This document shows, piece after piece, positions 1 to 11,521 of a stretch of 64,000 bases of DNA. The translations under genes were made by a program, and so were the position numbers. Positions within the stretch are counted from its first letter, which is position 1; the number at the start of each line of letters is the position of its first letter. The DNA lies in NCBI RefSeq assembly GCF_000092865.1, contig NC_014151.1, positions 1,860,001 through 1,924,000 on the forward strand, read 5' to 3'. The DNA is from Cellulomonas flavigena DSM 20109 (lineage in GTDB: Bacteria > Actinomycetota > Actinomycetes > Actinomycetales > Cellulomonadaceae). The notes under the pieces were generated by a model. It saw nothing but the letters and a program-made list of their open reading frames with translations, was not told the DNA's origin and made no database searches.

Positions 1-118
1 GCGGGCGCAGCCGCTGGAGGACGGAGGGCGACGAGGGATGCGTGTGGGCTGTGCCGGTCACGGGACCAGGGTAGGTCGACACGCGTGGCGCCCGGGCCCC
101 GCGACGGTGTGGCGTACG

Positions 119-907
119 TCAGTGCCAGCGGAAGAGCCGCGCCGCGAGCGCGCCGAGGACCGCTGTCCAGCCCGCGAGCACCAGCGCCGGCACGAGCGGA
201 AGCGCGCCGTCGACCAGCGCGCCGCGCAGCACGTCGCCCAGCGCCCCGGACGGTGACCAGGCGGCGAGCGAGGCCAGCGGACCGGGCAGCCGGTCGGCGG
301 GCAGGATGACGCCGCCGCCCAGCGCGAGCACGAGCAGCAGGAGGTTGGCGAGCGCGAGCACGGCCTCGGCTCGCAGCGTGCCCGCCACGAGGAGCGCGAG
401 CGCCGTGAACGCTGCGGTGCCCAGGACCACGCCGAGGAGCGCGGGCAGCAGCCCGTCGAGCACCGGTCGCCACCCGAGGAGGAGCGCCGTGCTCCCGATG
501 AGCACGACCTGCACGACCTCCACCGCGAGCACGCCGAGCACCTTGCCGGCGAGCAGACCGCCGCGTCCCAGCGGTGTGGTGGCCAGGAGCCGCAGCACGC
601 CGTTGCGCCGGTCGAACGCCGTGGCGATCGCCTGCGACGTGAACGACGCCGTCATCACGGCGAGCGCGAGGACGCCCGGGGTGAGGAAGTCGGCGCGTGA
701 CAGGCCGCCGGTGTCGACGGTGACGAAGCTGGTCTGGACGAGGCCCACGAGCGCGAGGACGGGGATGACGACGGCGACGAGCACCTGCTCGCCGTTGCGC
801 AGGATCATGCGCGCCTCGAAGACCGTCTGCGCCAGCACGCGGCGCACGGGCGGTGCCGCGGTGGGGCCGTCGGCACGTGAGGACGCGGTGACGTGGGGCG
901 CGCTCAT
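119..907 (-). CDS. ABC-2 type transporter permease
   Basis: This 262-residue protein is a membrane permease of the ABC-2 family, the partner of the ATPase encoded just upstream; together they should form a drug- or lipid-type exporter in the cytoplasmic membrane. After a short polar N-terminus there are about six hydrophobic stretches, the first around residues 40-60, then blocks rich in Leu, Val and Ala up to the C-terminus, which is the usual layout and length. The ATG start overlaps the ATPase stop in an ATGA, so the pair is translationally coupled. The substrate cannot be told from sequence. The 118 bases downstream to the window edge contain no gene that I can support. Confidence 0.85.
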   Translation of the reverse strand: MSAPHVTASSRADGPTAAPPVRRVLAQTVFEARMILRNGEQVLVAVVIPVLALVGLVQTSFVTVDTGGLSRADFLTPGVLALAVMTASFTSQAIATAFDRRNGVLRLLATTPLGRGGLLAGKVLGVLAVEVVQVVLIGSTALLLGWRPVLDGLLPALLGVVLGTAAFTALALLVAGTLRAEAVLALANLLLLVLALGGGVILPADRLPGPLASLAAWSPSGALGDVLRGALVDGALPLVPALVLAGWTAVLGALAARLFRWH

Positions 908-1839
908 CGCAGGCTCCGTCCGGTGAGGTCGAGGAAGACGTCCTCGAGCGTGCGGCGTCCCAGGTCGAGCCGCGTGACGAGCACGTCACGGGCGGCTGCC
1001 CACCCCGTCACTGCCGCCACCGTGGCCGGCACCACCGGGCCGGTGACGGTGAGCGTCGAGCCGGAGCGCCGCTCGACCGTGAACGCCGCCCCGAGGTGCG
1101 CGGCCAGGCCGCCCGGGTCGACGTCGGCGTCGGCCTGCACCACGAGGGTCGCCGCGCCGCGCGGGTCGACGTCGGCTGCGAGCAGCTCGGGCACGGAGCC
1201 CCGCGCGATCACGGTGCCGTGGTCGACGACGACGACCAGGTCCGCGAGGTCCTCGGCCTCCTCCATGAGGTGCGTGGTCAGCACCACGGCCGCGCCGTCG
1301 TCCCGCAGCTCGCGCACGAGCTCCCAGACGGCCAGGCGCGACTGCGGGTCCATGCCGGCGCTCGGCTCGTCGAGGAACACGACCCGCGGACGCCCCACGA
1401 CCGCCACCGCCAGCGCGAGGCGCTGGCGCTGGCCACCCGAGAGCCGGCGCACGGTGGTGCGTGCGAAGGCGTCGAGACCGAGCCGCGCGGCGAGCTCGTC
1501 GGTGGGCAGCGGCGTGGCGTACATGCGCGCGACGTGGTCGAGCATCTCCCGTGCCCGCACGCCCGTCGGAAGGCCGCCGTCCTGCAGCATGACGCCGACC
1601 AGCGGGCGCAGTGCGCGGCCGTCGGCGACGGGGTCCAGGCCGAGGACGCGCACGGTGCCAGCGTCGGGGGCACGCAGCCCCTCGCAGCACTCGACCGTCG
1701 TCGTCTTCCCGGCGCCGTTGGGGCCGAGCACGGCGGTGACCGCACCGGCGGCCGCGGTGAGGTCGAGGCCGTCGACGACCGCGCGGCCGTCGTACCTCTT
1801 GACGAGGCCGTGGACCTCGACGGCGGGGGAGTGCGGCAC
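904..1839 (-). CDS. ABC transporter ATP-binding protein (DrrA/CcmA type)
   Basis: This is the nucleotide-binding subunit of the exporter. Walker A is GPNGAGKT at residues 39-46, followed by an ECCEGL segment, the LSGGQRQR signature and the Walker B/D-loop run FLDEPSAGMD. I chose the GTG at 1839, giving 311 residues, because TAGACT lies 8 nt upstream as in many leaderless starts in this window and the domain begins a few residues later. An upstream GTG at 1893 (329 residues) has a weak AGGA and remains possible. It is divergent from the gene at 2012. The family is known for drug or antimicrobial-peptide efflux; the actual cargo is unknown. Confidence 0.85.
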   Translation of the reverse strand: MPHSPAVEVHGLVKRYDGRAVVDGLDLTAAAGAVTAVLGPNGAGKTTTVECCEGLRAPDAGTVRVLGLDPVADGRALRPLVGVMLQDGGLPTGVRAREMLDHVARMYATPLPTDELAARLGLDAFARTTVRRLSGGQRQRLALAVAVVGRPRVVFLDEPSAGMDPQSRLAVWELVRELRDDGAAVVLTTHLMEEAEDLADLVVVVDHGTVIARGSVPELLAADVDPRGAATLVVQADADVDPGGLAAHLGAAFTVERRSGSTLTVTGPVVPATVAAVTGWAAARDVLVTRLDLGRRTLEDVFLDLTGRSLR

Positions 1840-1847
1840 GGGGCGCG

Positions 1848-1853
1848 AGTCTA
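1848..1853 (-). promoter_or_regulatory. Leaderless -10 element for ABC ATPase
   Basis: TAGACT on the minus strand lies 8 nt before the GTG at 1839 and no Shine-Dalgarno sequence intervenes. This is inferred from the recurrent pattern in the window. Confidence 0.45.
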
Positions 1854-2011
1854 GGCCGTCGTGACGGGCGCCGTCGCGGGGCCGCCGCGTCACCCGCCCG
1901 TGTCCTGGTGGTGGACACCGAGCACGACGCGGTCGTGAGGGCCCCTAACGTACGCGCCAGGGGCGCGTCCGGATCGTCCCGTTGCGTCCGAGCACGCCGG
2001 GAGGCCCCGTA

Positions 2012-2656
2012 GTGGTCACGTACCGCATCGACACGACGACGCTCCGCGAGGTCCCGCAGGACGTCGCGGCCATCTGGGAGCACGTCGAGCAGCTCGAGCG
2101 TCGAGGGCCGGCGGGCGACGGTGAGCGGGTCGTGTGGCTGCGCATCCTCGGGGCCCTCGCGTCCGCCGAGCGGCTCGCGTGGACCGACGTGGTGCGGCAC
2201 GGTGGCCCGGCGTCGCTCGAGGGCGTGCCGCGGTCGGGCGCGCCGGACGTGCCGTCGGCCACGTGGCGACCCCTGCTGCGGCTCGCGCAGGTGCTGCACT
2301 GGCGGCGGCGGTTCGATGCGGCGGACCTGGTGGTCGACGCGGTACGCCGGGCGGCGCTCGCGGTGGAGCAGCGCGCCGACGTCGACGACGCGACACGGCG
2401 GGACTGCTCGGCGGTGCTCGCCTTCGCCGATCAGGGGCAGGGCAAGGTGCGCTACGACACCGGCCGGTGCACCGAGGCGGTCCGGCTGTTCGCGTCAGCC
2501 CTCGAGCGGCGGACGCGCGACGGGGCACCGGGCGACCAGGTCGAGTCGAGCCGGATCGCGCTCGAGGCCGCGCGGGCACGCGCGGGTGCAGCGCTCGACC
2601 GGGCGGAGGGGCAGTCGGTCGAGAGCCGGCTGTGGGAGGCGTCCGCGCCCGTGTGA
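2012..2656 (+). CDS. Hypothetical protein with TPR-like helices
   Basis: I do not recognise this 214-residue protein. The GTG at 2012 is preceded by GGGAGG at 8-9 nt, which decides the start over a TTG ten codons upstream. The sequence is charged and helical, without signal peptide or membrane segment. From about residue 85 it resembles tetratricopeptide-like helix pairs, with a segment of the form GKVRYDTGRCTEAVRLFASA. It is divergent from the ABC exporter and lies 160 nt before sufR, separated from it by the sufR promoter. A possible -10 (TAACGT) lies at 1946-1951. Function unknown; a scaffold role would be speculation. Confidence 0.7.
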   Translation: MVTYRIDTTTLREVPQDVAAIWEHVEQLERRGPAGDGERVVWLRILGALASAERLAWTDVVRHGGPASLEGVPRSGAPDVPSATWRPLLRLAQVLHWRRRFDAADLVVDAVRRAALAVEQRADVDDATRRDCSAVLAFADQGQGKVRYDTGRCTEAVRLFASALERRTRDGAPGDQVESSRIALEAARARAGAALDRAEGQSVESRLWEASAPV

Positions 2657-2704
2657 CGTACGGCACGGGTCGGTGGCGCACGCCGCCACGAAGGTCTGCC
2701 TTGC

Positions 2705-2740
2705 TTGCGGGGATGGATTTCGGCAACAAGGATGTTGCCG
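2705..2740 (+). promoter_or_regulatory. suf operon promoter with SufR-type operator
   Basis: A perfect inverted repeat with 8-base arms and a 4-base centre occupies 2721-2740 and contains CAAC-N6-GTTG (2724-2727 and 2734-2737). The N6 is AAGGAT, a plausible -10 hexamer, and TTGCGG at 2705-2710 is a plausible -35 with 17-bp spacing. CAAC-N6-GTTG is the site described for SufR repressors, so bound SufR would cover the -10. Its position just before sufR suggests autoregulation of the whole operon. Confidence 0.75.
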
Positions 2741-2816
2741 ATATCGAGCGCGGCCCCGCGCTCGTCGCCGCCGGACCGCCGTCACAGGTCCGTGCCCTGC
2801 CCCGGAGGAGGTGCGC

Positions 2817-3629
2817 GTGGGAGATCTCCTGCCCGTCGCCGACCTCGCCCCGGGCACCGTGGCCGACCACGACGCCTCGACGCGGCGCCGCATCCTGCAG
2901 ATCGTCGCGGCCGACGGTCCCGTCAGCGCGGCCGACCTCGCCGCCGCGCTCGACCTCACCGCGGCCGGTGTCCGCCGGCACCTCCAGGCGCTGGAGCAGG
3001 CCGACCAGGTGGCCGTGCACCGCACCGGCGCGGGGGCCCGTGGCCGCGGGCGGCCCGCACGGCGCTACGTCGTCACCGCGCAGGGCCAGGCCGCGCTGTC
3101 GCACCGCTACGCGGAGATCGCTGCGGACGCGCTGAGCTTCCTCGCGCAGGCTGCCGGTCCGCAGGCCGTCGAGGCCTTCGCCGAGCACCGCGTGCGGGAG
3201 CTCGAGCAGCGGCACGCCGACGCGGTCGCCGACGCCGGCACGGACGTCGCCGCGCGCGCCGAGGCTCTCGCCGGCGCGCTCGCGCGCGACGGCTACGCGG
3301 CCTCCGTCCGTCCCGTGCCCGGCGGCGCGCTCCTGCAGCTGTGCCAGGGGCACTGCCCCGTGCAGGAGGTCGCCGCGCAGTTCCCGCAGCTCTGCGAGGC
3401 CGAGACCCGCGCGTTCGGGCGGCTGCTGGGCGTGCACGTCCAGCGGCTGTCGACGCTGACCGCCGGGGGTCACGTCTGCACCACGAGCGTCCCCACCGTC
3501 CCGCTCCGGGTGGCGGCCCCCCGCGGCGCCGGACCACCCGACGACCCCGTCCACCCCCCGGCGAGACCCGCCACCCCGACCACGCCCCCACCCGCCCCCG
3601 TGCACTCGACGGAAGGACCGACACGATGA
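2817..3629 (+). CDS. sufR: SufR, Fe-S cluster-sensing repressor of the suf operon
   Basis: A 270-residue transcription factor with an N-terminal winged helix-turn-helix (about residues 20-85, including [15 protein letters not shown]) and a C-terminal cysteine region. Cys176, Cys180 and Cys193 form the CQGHC-x12-C motif expected for binding an Fe-S cluster, and Cys221 lies nearby. The GTG at 2817 is chosen because GGAGGAG ends 6 nt before it; a GTG at 2811 would have no spacing. The last 40 residues are Pro/Thr-rich and poorly conserved-looking. The stop overlaps the sufB start (ATGA). In the family, cluster-bound SufR represses suf genes and cluster loss relieves repression. Confidence 0.9.
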   Translation: MGDLLPVADLAPGTVADHDASTRRRILQIVAADGPVSAADLAAALDLTAAGVRRHLQALEQADQVAVHRTGAGARGRGRPARRYVVTAQGQAALSHRYAEIAADALSFLAQAAGPQAVEAFAEHRVRELEQRHADAVADAGTDVAARAEALAGALARDGYAASVRPVPGGALLQLCQGHCPVQEVAAQFPQLCEAETRAFGRLLGVHVQRLSTLTAGGHVCTTSVPTVPLRVAAPRGAGPPDDPVHPPARPATPTTPPPAPVHSTEGPTR

Positions 3630-5083
3630 GCGCACCCACGGACGACACGGCCACCCGGCCGGCGGCCACGGAGCCGCTGAGCCAGGACGAGGCCATCGCC
3701 TCGATCGGTAACTACACGTTCGGCTGGCACGACCCCGACGTCGCCGGTGCCTCCGCGCGCCGCGGCCTGTCCGAGGACGTCGTGCGCGACATCTCGCGGC
3801 TGAAGAACGAGCCCGAGTGGATGCTGAAGATGCGCCTCAAGGCGCTGCGGCTGTTCGACAAGAAGCCCATGCCCTGGTGGGGCGCGGACCTGTCGGGCAT
3901 CGACTTCGACAACATCAAGTACTTCGTGCGGTCCACGGAGAAGCAGGCCACCAGCTGGGAGGACCTGCCCGAGGACATCAAGAACACGTACGACCGGCTC
4001 GGCATCCCGGAGGCGGAGAAGCAGCGCCTCGTCGCGGGCGTCGCCGCGCAGTACGAGTCCGAGGTCGTGTACCACCAGATCCAGGAGTCGCTCGAGGAGC
4101 AGGGCGTCATCTTCCTCGACACCGACACCGCGCTGCGCGAGCACCCGGAGATCTTCGAGCAGTACTTCGGCTCGGTCATCCCGCCCGGGGACAACAAGTT
4201 CGCCTCGCTCAACACCGCGGTGTGGTCCGGCGGGTCGTTCGTGTACGTGCCGCCGGGCGTGCACGTCGAGATCCCGCTGCAGGCCTACTTCCGCATCAAC
4301 ACCGAGAACATGGGCCAGTTCGAGCGGACGCTGATCATCGCCGACGAGGGCTCGTACGTGCACTACGTCGAGGGCTGCACCGCGCCGATCTACCAGTCGG
4401 ACTCGCTGCACTCCGCGGTCGTCGAGATCATCGTCAAGAAGAACGCACGCGTGCGGTACACGACGATCCAGAACTGGTCGAACAACGTCTACAACCTCGT
4501 GACCAAGCGGGCGACCGCCGCCGAGGGCGCGACGATGGAGTGGGTCGACGGCAACATCGGCTCCAAGGTCACCATGAAGTACCCCGCGATCTACCTCATG
4601 GGTGAGCACGCGCGCGGCGAGACGCTGTCGATCGCGTTCGCCGGCGAGGGCCAGCACCAGGACGCGGGCTCCAAGATGGTGCACGCCGCGCCGCACACGT
4701 CGTCGTCGATCGTCTCCAAGTCGGTCGCGCGCGGCGGTGGCCGCACGTCGTACCGCGGGCTCGTGCAGATCCTCGAGGGGGCCGAGCACTCGGCGTCCAA
4801 CGTGCTGTGCGACGCGCTGCTCGTCGACCAGATCTCGCGCTCGGACACCTACCCCTACGTCGACGTCCGCGAGGACGACGTGTCGATGGGTCACGAGGCC
4901 ACGGTGTCCCGCGTCAGCGAGGACCAGCTGTTCTACCTGATGTCCCGGGGCATGACCGAGACCGAGGCCATGGCGATGATCGTGCGCGGGTTCGTCGAGC
5001 CCATCGCGCGCGAGCTGCCCATGGAGTACGCGCTCGAGCTCAACCGCCTCATCGAGCTGCAGATGGAAGGGGCCGTCGGCTGA
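3626..5083 (+). CDS. sufB: SufB, Fe-S cluster assembly scaffold
   Basis: SufB is the scaffold subunit of the cytoplasmic SufBCD complex on which Fe-S clusters are built. The protein is 485 residues, the usual length, and collinear with the family: an N-terminal helical part, then the beta-helix core containing [11 protein letters not shown], and the conserved cysteine in the [11 protein letters not shown] segment thought to take sulfur. GGAAGGA precedes the ATG by 8 nt. The start overlaps the sufR stop in ATGA and the stop overlaps the sufD ATG in TGATG, so sufR-B-D are tightly coupled. Base composition matches the surroundings. Confidence 0.97.
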   Translation: MSAPTDDTATRPAATEPLSQDEAIASIGNYTFGWHDPDVAGASARRGLSEDVVRDISRLKNEPEWMLKMRLKALRLFDKKPMPWWGADLSGIDFDNIKYFVRSTEKQATSWEDLPEDIKNTYDRLGIPEAEKQRLVAGVAAQYESEVVYHQIQESLEEQGVIFLDTDTALREHPEIFEQYFGSVIPPGDNKFASLNTAVWSGGSFVYVPPGVHVEIPLQAYFRINTENMGQFERTLIIADEGSYVHYVEGCTAPIYQSDSLHSAVVEIIVKKNARVRYTTIQNWSNNVYNLVTKRATAAEGATMEWVDGNIGSKVTMKYPAIYLMGEHARGETLSIAFAGEGQHQDAGSKMVHAAPHTSSSIVSKSVARGGGRTSYRGLVQILEGAEHSASNVLCDALLVDQISRSDTYPYVDVREDDVSMGHEATVSRVSEDQLFYLMSRGMTETEAMAMIVRGFVEPIARELPMEYALELNRLIELQMEGAVG

Positions 5084-6387
5084 TGACGACCACCACGAAC
5101 GAGCAGGTCCCCACGACGGGCCTCTCGACGGACCACTCGCGCGCGGTCGCGGACGGCGCGCACACGCACGGCGGCGTCGTACCGGAGGCGTCGCGTGCCG
5201 CGCGCCCGACGAGCTTCGACGTCGCCGACTTCCCCGTGCCCACCGGGCGCGAGGAGGAGTGGCGCTTCGCCCCGGTGGACCGGTTCGCGGGTCTGTTCGC
5301 CGCGGCGAGCGACGGCGTGCTTCCCATGGGCGGCGTCCTGACGACCGTCGTGGAGTCGCCCGAGGTCCGGGTCGAGATCGTCGACCGCGACGACGCGCGT
5401 CTGGGTACCGCCGGCCGGCCGGGGGACCGCGCGGCCGCCGTCGCGTGGGCGTCCTTCGAGCGGGCGACCGTGGTGACGCTGCCGCGCGAGTCGGTGTCGT
5501 CCAAGGTCACCTCGGTGGTCGTCGAGGGCGTCGAGGGTGCAGGCCTGGCCGGCGCGCCGCTCGAGCCCACCGCCGCGCACCTGCTCGTGCACGCCGAGCC
5601 GCTGTCGCAGGGCGTCGTCGTCATCGACCACGTCGGCCACGCCAACCTCACCGAGACGGTCGAGGTCGTCGCGGAGGACGGCGCGCACCTCACGGTCGTG
5701 TCCGTCCAGGACTGGGCCTCCGGCTCGGTGCACGCCGCGAGCCACCGTCTGCGGATCGGCCGCGACGCGACCGTCAAGCACATCGTCGTGACGCTCGGCG
5801 GCGACGTCGTGCGCGTCACCCCCGACACCGAGTTCGTCGGTGAGGGGGCCTCGGTCACGGCGCTCGGCCTGTACTTCGCGGACGCCGACCAGCACCAGGA
5901 GCACCGGCTGTTCGTCGACCACGCCGTGCCGAACTGCGTGTCACGCGTGACGTACAAGGGCGCGCTGCAGGGCCAGGGCGCGCACACGGTGTGGGTCGGC
6001 GACGTGCTCATCCGCGCGGCCGCCGAGGGCACCGACACCTACGAGCTCAACCGCAACCTCGTCCTCACGGACGGTGCGCGCGCGGACTCGGTGCCGAACC
6101 TCGAGATCGAGACGGGCGTCATCGAGGGCGCCGGCCACGCCAGCGCCACCGGGCGGTTCGACGACGAGCAGCTGTTCTACCTGCGCTCGCGCGGCATCCC
6201 GGAGACCGACGCCCGCCGGCTCGTCGTGCGCGGCTTCTTCGCCGAGCTCCTCCACGAGATCGGCGTGCCCGAGGTCGAGGAGCGGCTCATCGCCTCGATC
6301 GAGGCCGAGCTCGAGAAGTCGATGTCCGAGATCACCGGCGTCGCGCCGCAGGTCGAGGGCAGCGACGCGGGCGCGACCACGGCATGA
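5083..6387 (+). CDS. sufD: SufD, Fe-S cluster assembly protein
   Basis: SufD is the paralogous partner of SufB in the SufBC2D complex and is needed for iron entry in studied systems. It has 434 residues, with a variable polar N-terminus and a beta-helix core sharing the SufB-type C-terminal run YLRSRGIPETDARRLVVRGF. The ATG overlaps the sufB stop by one base and the stop overlaps the next gene (ATGA). An LTDGARADSVPNLEIET segment carries the usual SufD-type residues. Confidence 0.96.
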   Translation: MTTTTNEQVPTTGLSTDHSRAVADGAHTHGGVVPEASRAARPTSFDVADFPVPTGREEEWRFAPVDRFAGLFAAASDGVLPMGGVLTTVVESPEVRVEIVDRDDARLGTAGRPGDRAAAVAWASFERATVVTLPRESVSSKVTSVVVEGVEGAGLAGAPLEPTAAHLLVHAEPLSQGVVVIDHVGHANLTETVEVVAEDGAHLTVVSVQDWASGSVHAASHRLRIGRDATVKHIVVTLGGDVVRVTPDTEFVGEGASVTALGLYFADADQHQEHRLFVDHAVPNCVSRVTYKGALQGQGAHTVWVGDVLIRAAAEGTDTYELNRNLVLTDGARADSVPNLEIETGVIEGAGHASATGRFDDEQLFYLRSRGIPETDARRLVVRGFFAELLHEIGVPEVEERLIASIEAELEKSMSEITGVAPQVEGSDAGATTA

Positions 6388-6716
6388 GCGCCCAGCTGGC
6401 CTGCATGACCGCGGACGTGCCCGTCGCCGGCACGCTGCGCGTCGAGCTCGAGGGCGAGAGGGGACCCGTCGAGGTCGCGATCGTCCGTGACGAGTCCGGC
6501 GAGTGGCACGCGATCAGCGACGTCTGCTCGCACGGCGCCGTCTCCCTGTCCGACGGCGAGGTCGAGGGCTGCACCGTCGAGTGCTGGCTGCACGGGTCGC
6601 GCTTCGACCTGCGCACCGGCAAGCCGCTGTCGCCGCCCGCGATCACGCCCGTCCCCGTCTACCCCGTGACCGTCGACGGCGAGCGTGTGCTCGTCGACGT
6701 CGACGCCCCGCTCTGA
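6384..6716 (+). CDS. Rieske [2Fe-2S] ferredoxin of the suf operon
   Basis: A 110-residue small Rieske-type ferredoxin, as found in non-heme iron oxygenase systems. The cluster ligands are visible as Cys48-x-His50 and Cys67-x2-His70, within a single Rieske domain covering the whole protein. It sits between sufD and sufC, overlapping the sufD stop by ATGA and ending 20 nt before sufC. Its role in the pathway is not set by sequence: electron supply to cluster assembly or use as a cluster-bearing client are both possible. Confidence 0.88.
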   Translation: MSAQLACMTADVPVAGTLRVELEGERGPVEVAIVRDESGEWHAISDVCSHGAVSLSDGEVEGCTVECWLHGSRFDLRTGKPLSPPAITPVPVYPVTVDGERVLVDVDAPL

Positions 6717-6736
6717 CCACCCGAGGAGTACCCCCG

Positions 6737-9468
<2,732 letters not shown>

Positions 9469-9472
<4 letters not shown>

Positions 9473-9822
9473 CCACCGAACCACTCACCCCCGCCCCGTC
9501 CGGCCCCGCCGGCCTGCCGACGGTCGCCGACATCGAGGAGGCGATGCGTGACGTCATCGACCCCGAGCTCGGCATCAACGTCGTCGACCTCGGCCTGGTG
9601 TACGGCGTCGTCATCGACCAGACCAGCACCGCGATCATCGACATGACCCTCACGTCGGCGGCGTGCCCGCTGACGGACGTCATCGAGGACCAGACCGGTC
9701 AGGCGCTCGACGGCCTCGTCGACGGCTTCCGCATCAACTGGGTGTGGATGCCGCCGTGGGGCCCGGAGAAGATCACGCCCGACGGCCGCGAGCAGATGCG
9801 CGCGCTGGGGTTCAACATCTGA
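9469..9822 (+). CDS. sufT: SufT / MIP18-family Fe-S maturation factor
   Basis: A 117-residue DUF59 (MIP18) protein. It has the hallmark DPELGINVVDLGLVY at residues 31-45 and a conserved cysteine at residue 66 in LTSAACPL. In actinobacteria and firmicutes SufT helps mature Fe-S proteins rather than build clusters. It is the last suf gene, coupled to sufU through ATGA and followed 19 nt later by a strong hairpin. Confidence 0.93.
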
Positions 9823-9841
9823 CCTGCGCCGTCCTGGCGCT

Positions 9842-9873
9842 CACGCCCTCCCACCACGCAGTGGGAGGGCGTG
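9842..9873. terminator. Bidirectional terminator between sufT and the metallopeptidase gene
   Basis: A perfect 13-bp stem (9842-9854 with 9861-9873) has a 6-nt loop; four further GC pairs (9837-9840 with 9875-9878) extend it past one mismatch. It lies between two convergent genes and could stop transcription from both. Confidence 0.85.
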
Positions 9874-9886
9874 CGCGCGTCCGACC

Positions 9887-10759
9887 TCAGAGGTCCGACG
9901 CGGCGAAGGTGTCGCAGGCCGCGAGGCTGCCCTGCTCGTAGCCGATGGTGAACCACTTCTGGCGCTGCTCGCTCGAGCCGTGGGTCCACGTGTCGGGGTT
10001 CACGCCGCCGCCGGACTGCTGCTGGATGTGGTCGTCGCCGACCGAGGCTGCGGCGTCGAGCGCCTGGGCGAGCTCCTCGGCCGTGGGCGGCTGCAGGAAC
10101 GTCGTGCCGGGTCGGTCCGGGTCCTCGCGGGTCGCGGCGTCCCCCACCCACATGCCCGCGTAGCAGTCGGCCTGCAGCTCGACGCGCACCGAGTCGGACT
10201 CGGCCCCGCCGCCGCTGCGGTCCGCGGCGTCGAACACACCGGTGAGGTTCTGGATGTGGTGCCCGTACTCGTGCGCGTAGATGTACATCTCGGCGAGCGG
10301 GCCGCCCTGCGCGCCGAACTGCTGCTGCAGCAGCGCGAAGAACGAGACGTCGAGGTAGATGCCCTGGTCGGGAGGGCAGTAGAACGGCCCCGTCGATGCC
10401 GAGGCCTGGCCGCAGCCGGTGCCGACGCCACCCTCGAACTCGTTGCCGACCGGCGGTGCGAACGCGACGTCCGCGGGGAGGGTCGCCTCCCAGTACGCGT
10501 CGAGCGCCTGGAGCGTCGCGGAGTACCGGCACAGCGGGTCGGCGTTGGCCTGCTCGACCGTGCACTCGCCGACCTCGCCGACGGGGGCGCTCCCGCCCTG
10601 CTGCCCACCGCCGACCACGCCCGACAGGTCCTGGCCCGTGAACAGGTAGATCGCCAGCACGATCAGACCGACGACCCCGCCGCCGGCGACGGCGCCGCCG
10701 CCGCGCCCGTGCCTGCGGACCCGGCCACCCTCGAAGCTGCCACCCTCGCTGAACGTCAC
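9887..10759 (-). CDS. Neutral zinc metallopeptidase (YpfJ family)
   Basis: A 290-residue membrane-anchored protein of the YpfJ/putative neutral zinc metallopeptidase family. A Gly-rich cytoplasmic N-terminus is followed by one membrane segment (about residues 24-41), and the rest should lie outside the cell. The zinc site is HEYGHH at residues 163-168 with Glu164 as the catalytic candidate; the later ELQADCYAGMW is the family's second motif. I chose the GTG at 10759 because TACGGT lies 6 nt before it; a GTG two codons upstream is possible. The physiological substrate is unknown. Confidence 0.88.
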   Translation of the reverse strand: MTFSEGGSFEGGRVRRHGRGGGAVAGGGVVGLIVLAIYLFTGQDLSGVVGGGQQGGSAPVGEVGECTVEQANADPLCRYSATLQALDAYWEATLPADVAFAPPVGNEFEGGVGTGCGQASASTGPFYCPPDQGIYLDVSFFALLQQQFGAQGGPLAEMYIYAHEYGHHIQNLTGVFDAADRSGGGAESDSVRVELQADCYAGMWVGDAATREDPDRPGTTFLQPPTAEELAQALDAAASVGDDHIQQQSGGGVNPDTWTHGSSEQRQKWFTIGYEQGSLAACDTFAASDL

Positions 10760-10765
10760 GGGCAC

Positions 10766-10771
10766 ACCGTA
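10766..10771 (-). promoter_or_regulatory. Leaderless -10 element for the metallopeptidase
   Basis: TACGGT on the minus strand is exactly 6 nt before the chosen GTG, with no Shine-Dalgarno sequence. Confidence 0.5.
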
Positions 10772-10870
10772 GTGCGGCCGGCGGCGTCGCGCGCGCCCGG
10801 TGACGTGACGCGGACGCGCTGCGGCCACCCGGGTCGGTCGGACGTCCAGGTCACCCGCAGGCTCGGACGA

Positions 10871-11521
10871 TCAGTCGCCCAGCCCTCTGGCGGCGAGCGC
10901 GTCGCCCGTCGTGCGGGCGTGCCCCACCATGCGGACAGCCGCAGGGACGACGACGGCACGCGGGGAACGGTCCAGCCCGCGGGCCCGGGCCGCGTCGCGC
11001 GCCTCGTCCATGACGTGCACGAGCACGGGGACGCCGCGCAGGAAGAGGCCGACGGCCAGCGCCACGGTCTCCGGCGGCAGGCCCACGTGGCGCAGCGGGC
11101 GCGCGGCGCGCTGGACCACCGCCATGAGGTCGTCCGCGCGCGTCGTCGCCGTCACCAGGGCACCGGCGAGCACGAGCGTGAGCAGGTCGAGCGCGGTCTC
11201 GACGCCGAGCGCCGCGCCGCGTGCCCATGTCTGGTAGGTGCCGACGAGCGCCGCGGTCAGCAGCACGGGCAGCAGGCCACGGCTCGTGCGGTGCCCCGGC
11301 ACGCCCGCCGCGGCGGTGAGCACCACGACGAGCCCGAGGCCCGCGGCCGCGACCACCGGTCCCGTGGGCAGCACGACGGCGACGCCCGTCGCGGCGAGCA
11401 GCAGCAGCTTGGCGCCGGCGGATGCCCGGTGCACGAGGCTGTGGCCGGGGTGGTGCAGACCGAGGGGCCCCGCCCACGGCGGGCGCAGCGGGCGTCCCGG
11501 GGTCGGGCGCCGCGACGTCAT
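10871..11521 (-). CDS. bioN: ECF transporter transmembrane protein (BioN/CbiQ family)
   Basis: A 216-residue CbiQ-family T-component that couples ATP hydrolysis to the substrate-binding subunit in the membrane. It has four to five hydrophobic segments and, in the C-terminal half, the two short Ala-Arg motifs typical of the family ([13 protein letters not shown] and DALAARGLGD). The ATG overlaps the upstream ATPase stop (ATGA). Position behind bioY and an ATPase indicates a dedicated biotin importer. Confidence 0.88.
   Translation of the reverse strand: MTSRRPTPGRPLRPPWAGPLGLHHPGHSLVHRASAGAKLLLLAATGVAVVLPTGPVVAAAGLGLVVVLTAAAGVPGHRTSRGLLPVLLTAALVGTYQTWARGAALGVETALDLLTLVLAGALVTATTRADDLMAVVQRAARPLRHVGLPPETVALAVGLFLRGVPVLVHVMDEARDAARARGLDRSPRAVVVPAAVRMVGHARTTGDALAARGLGD

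Noticed and set aside
1..118. Possible gene at the left window edge
   Set aside because: Short open frames are present on the plus strand but run into the permease gene antisense and have no features of a protein family.
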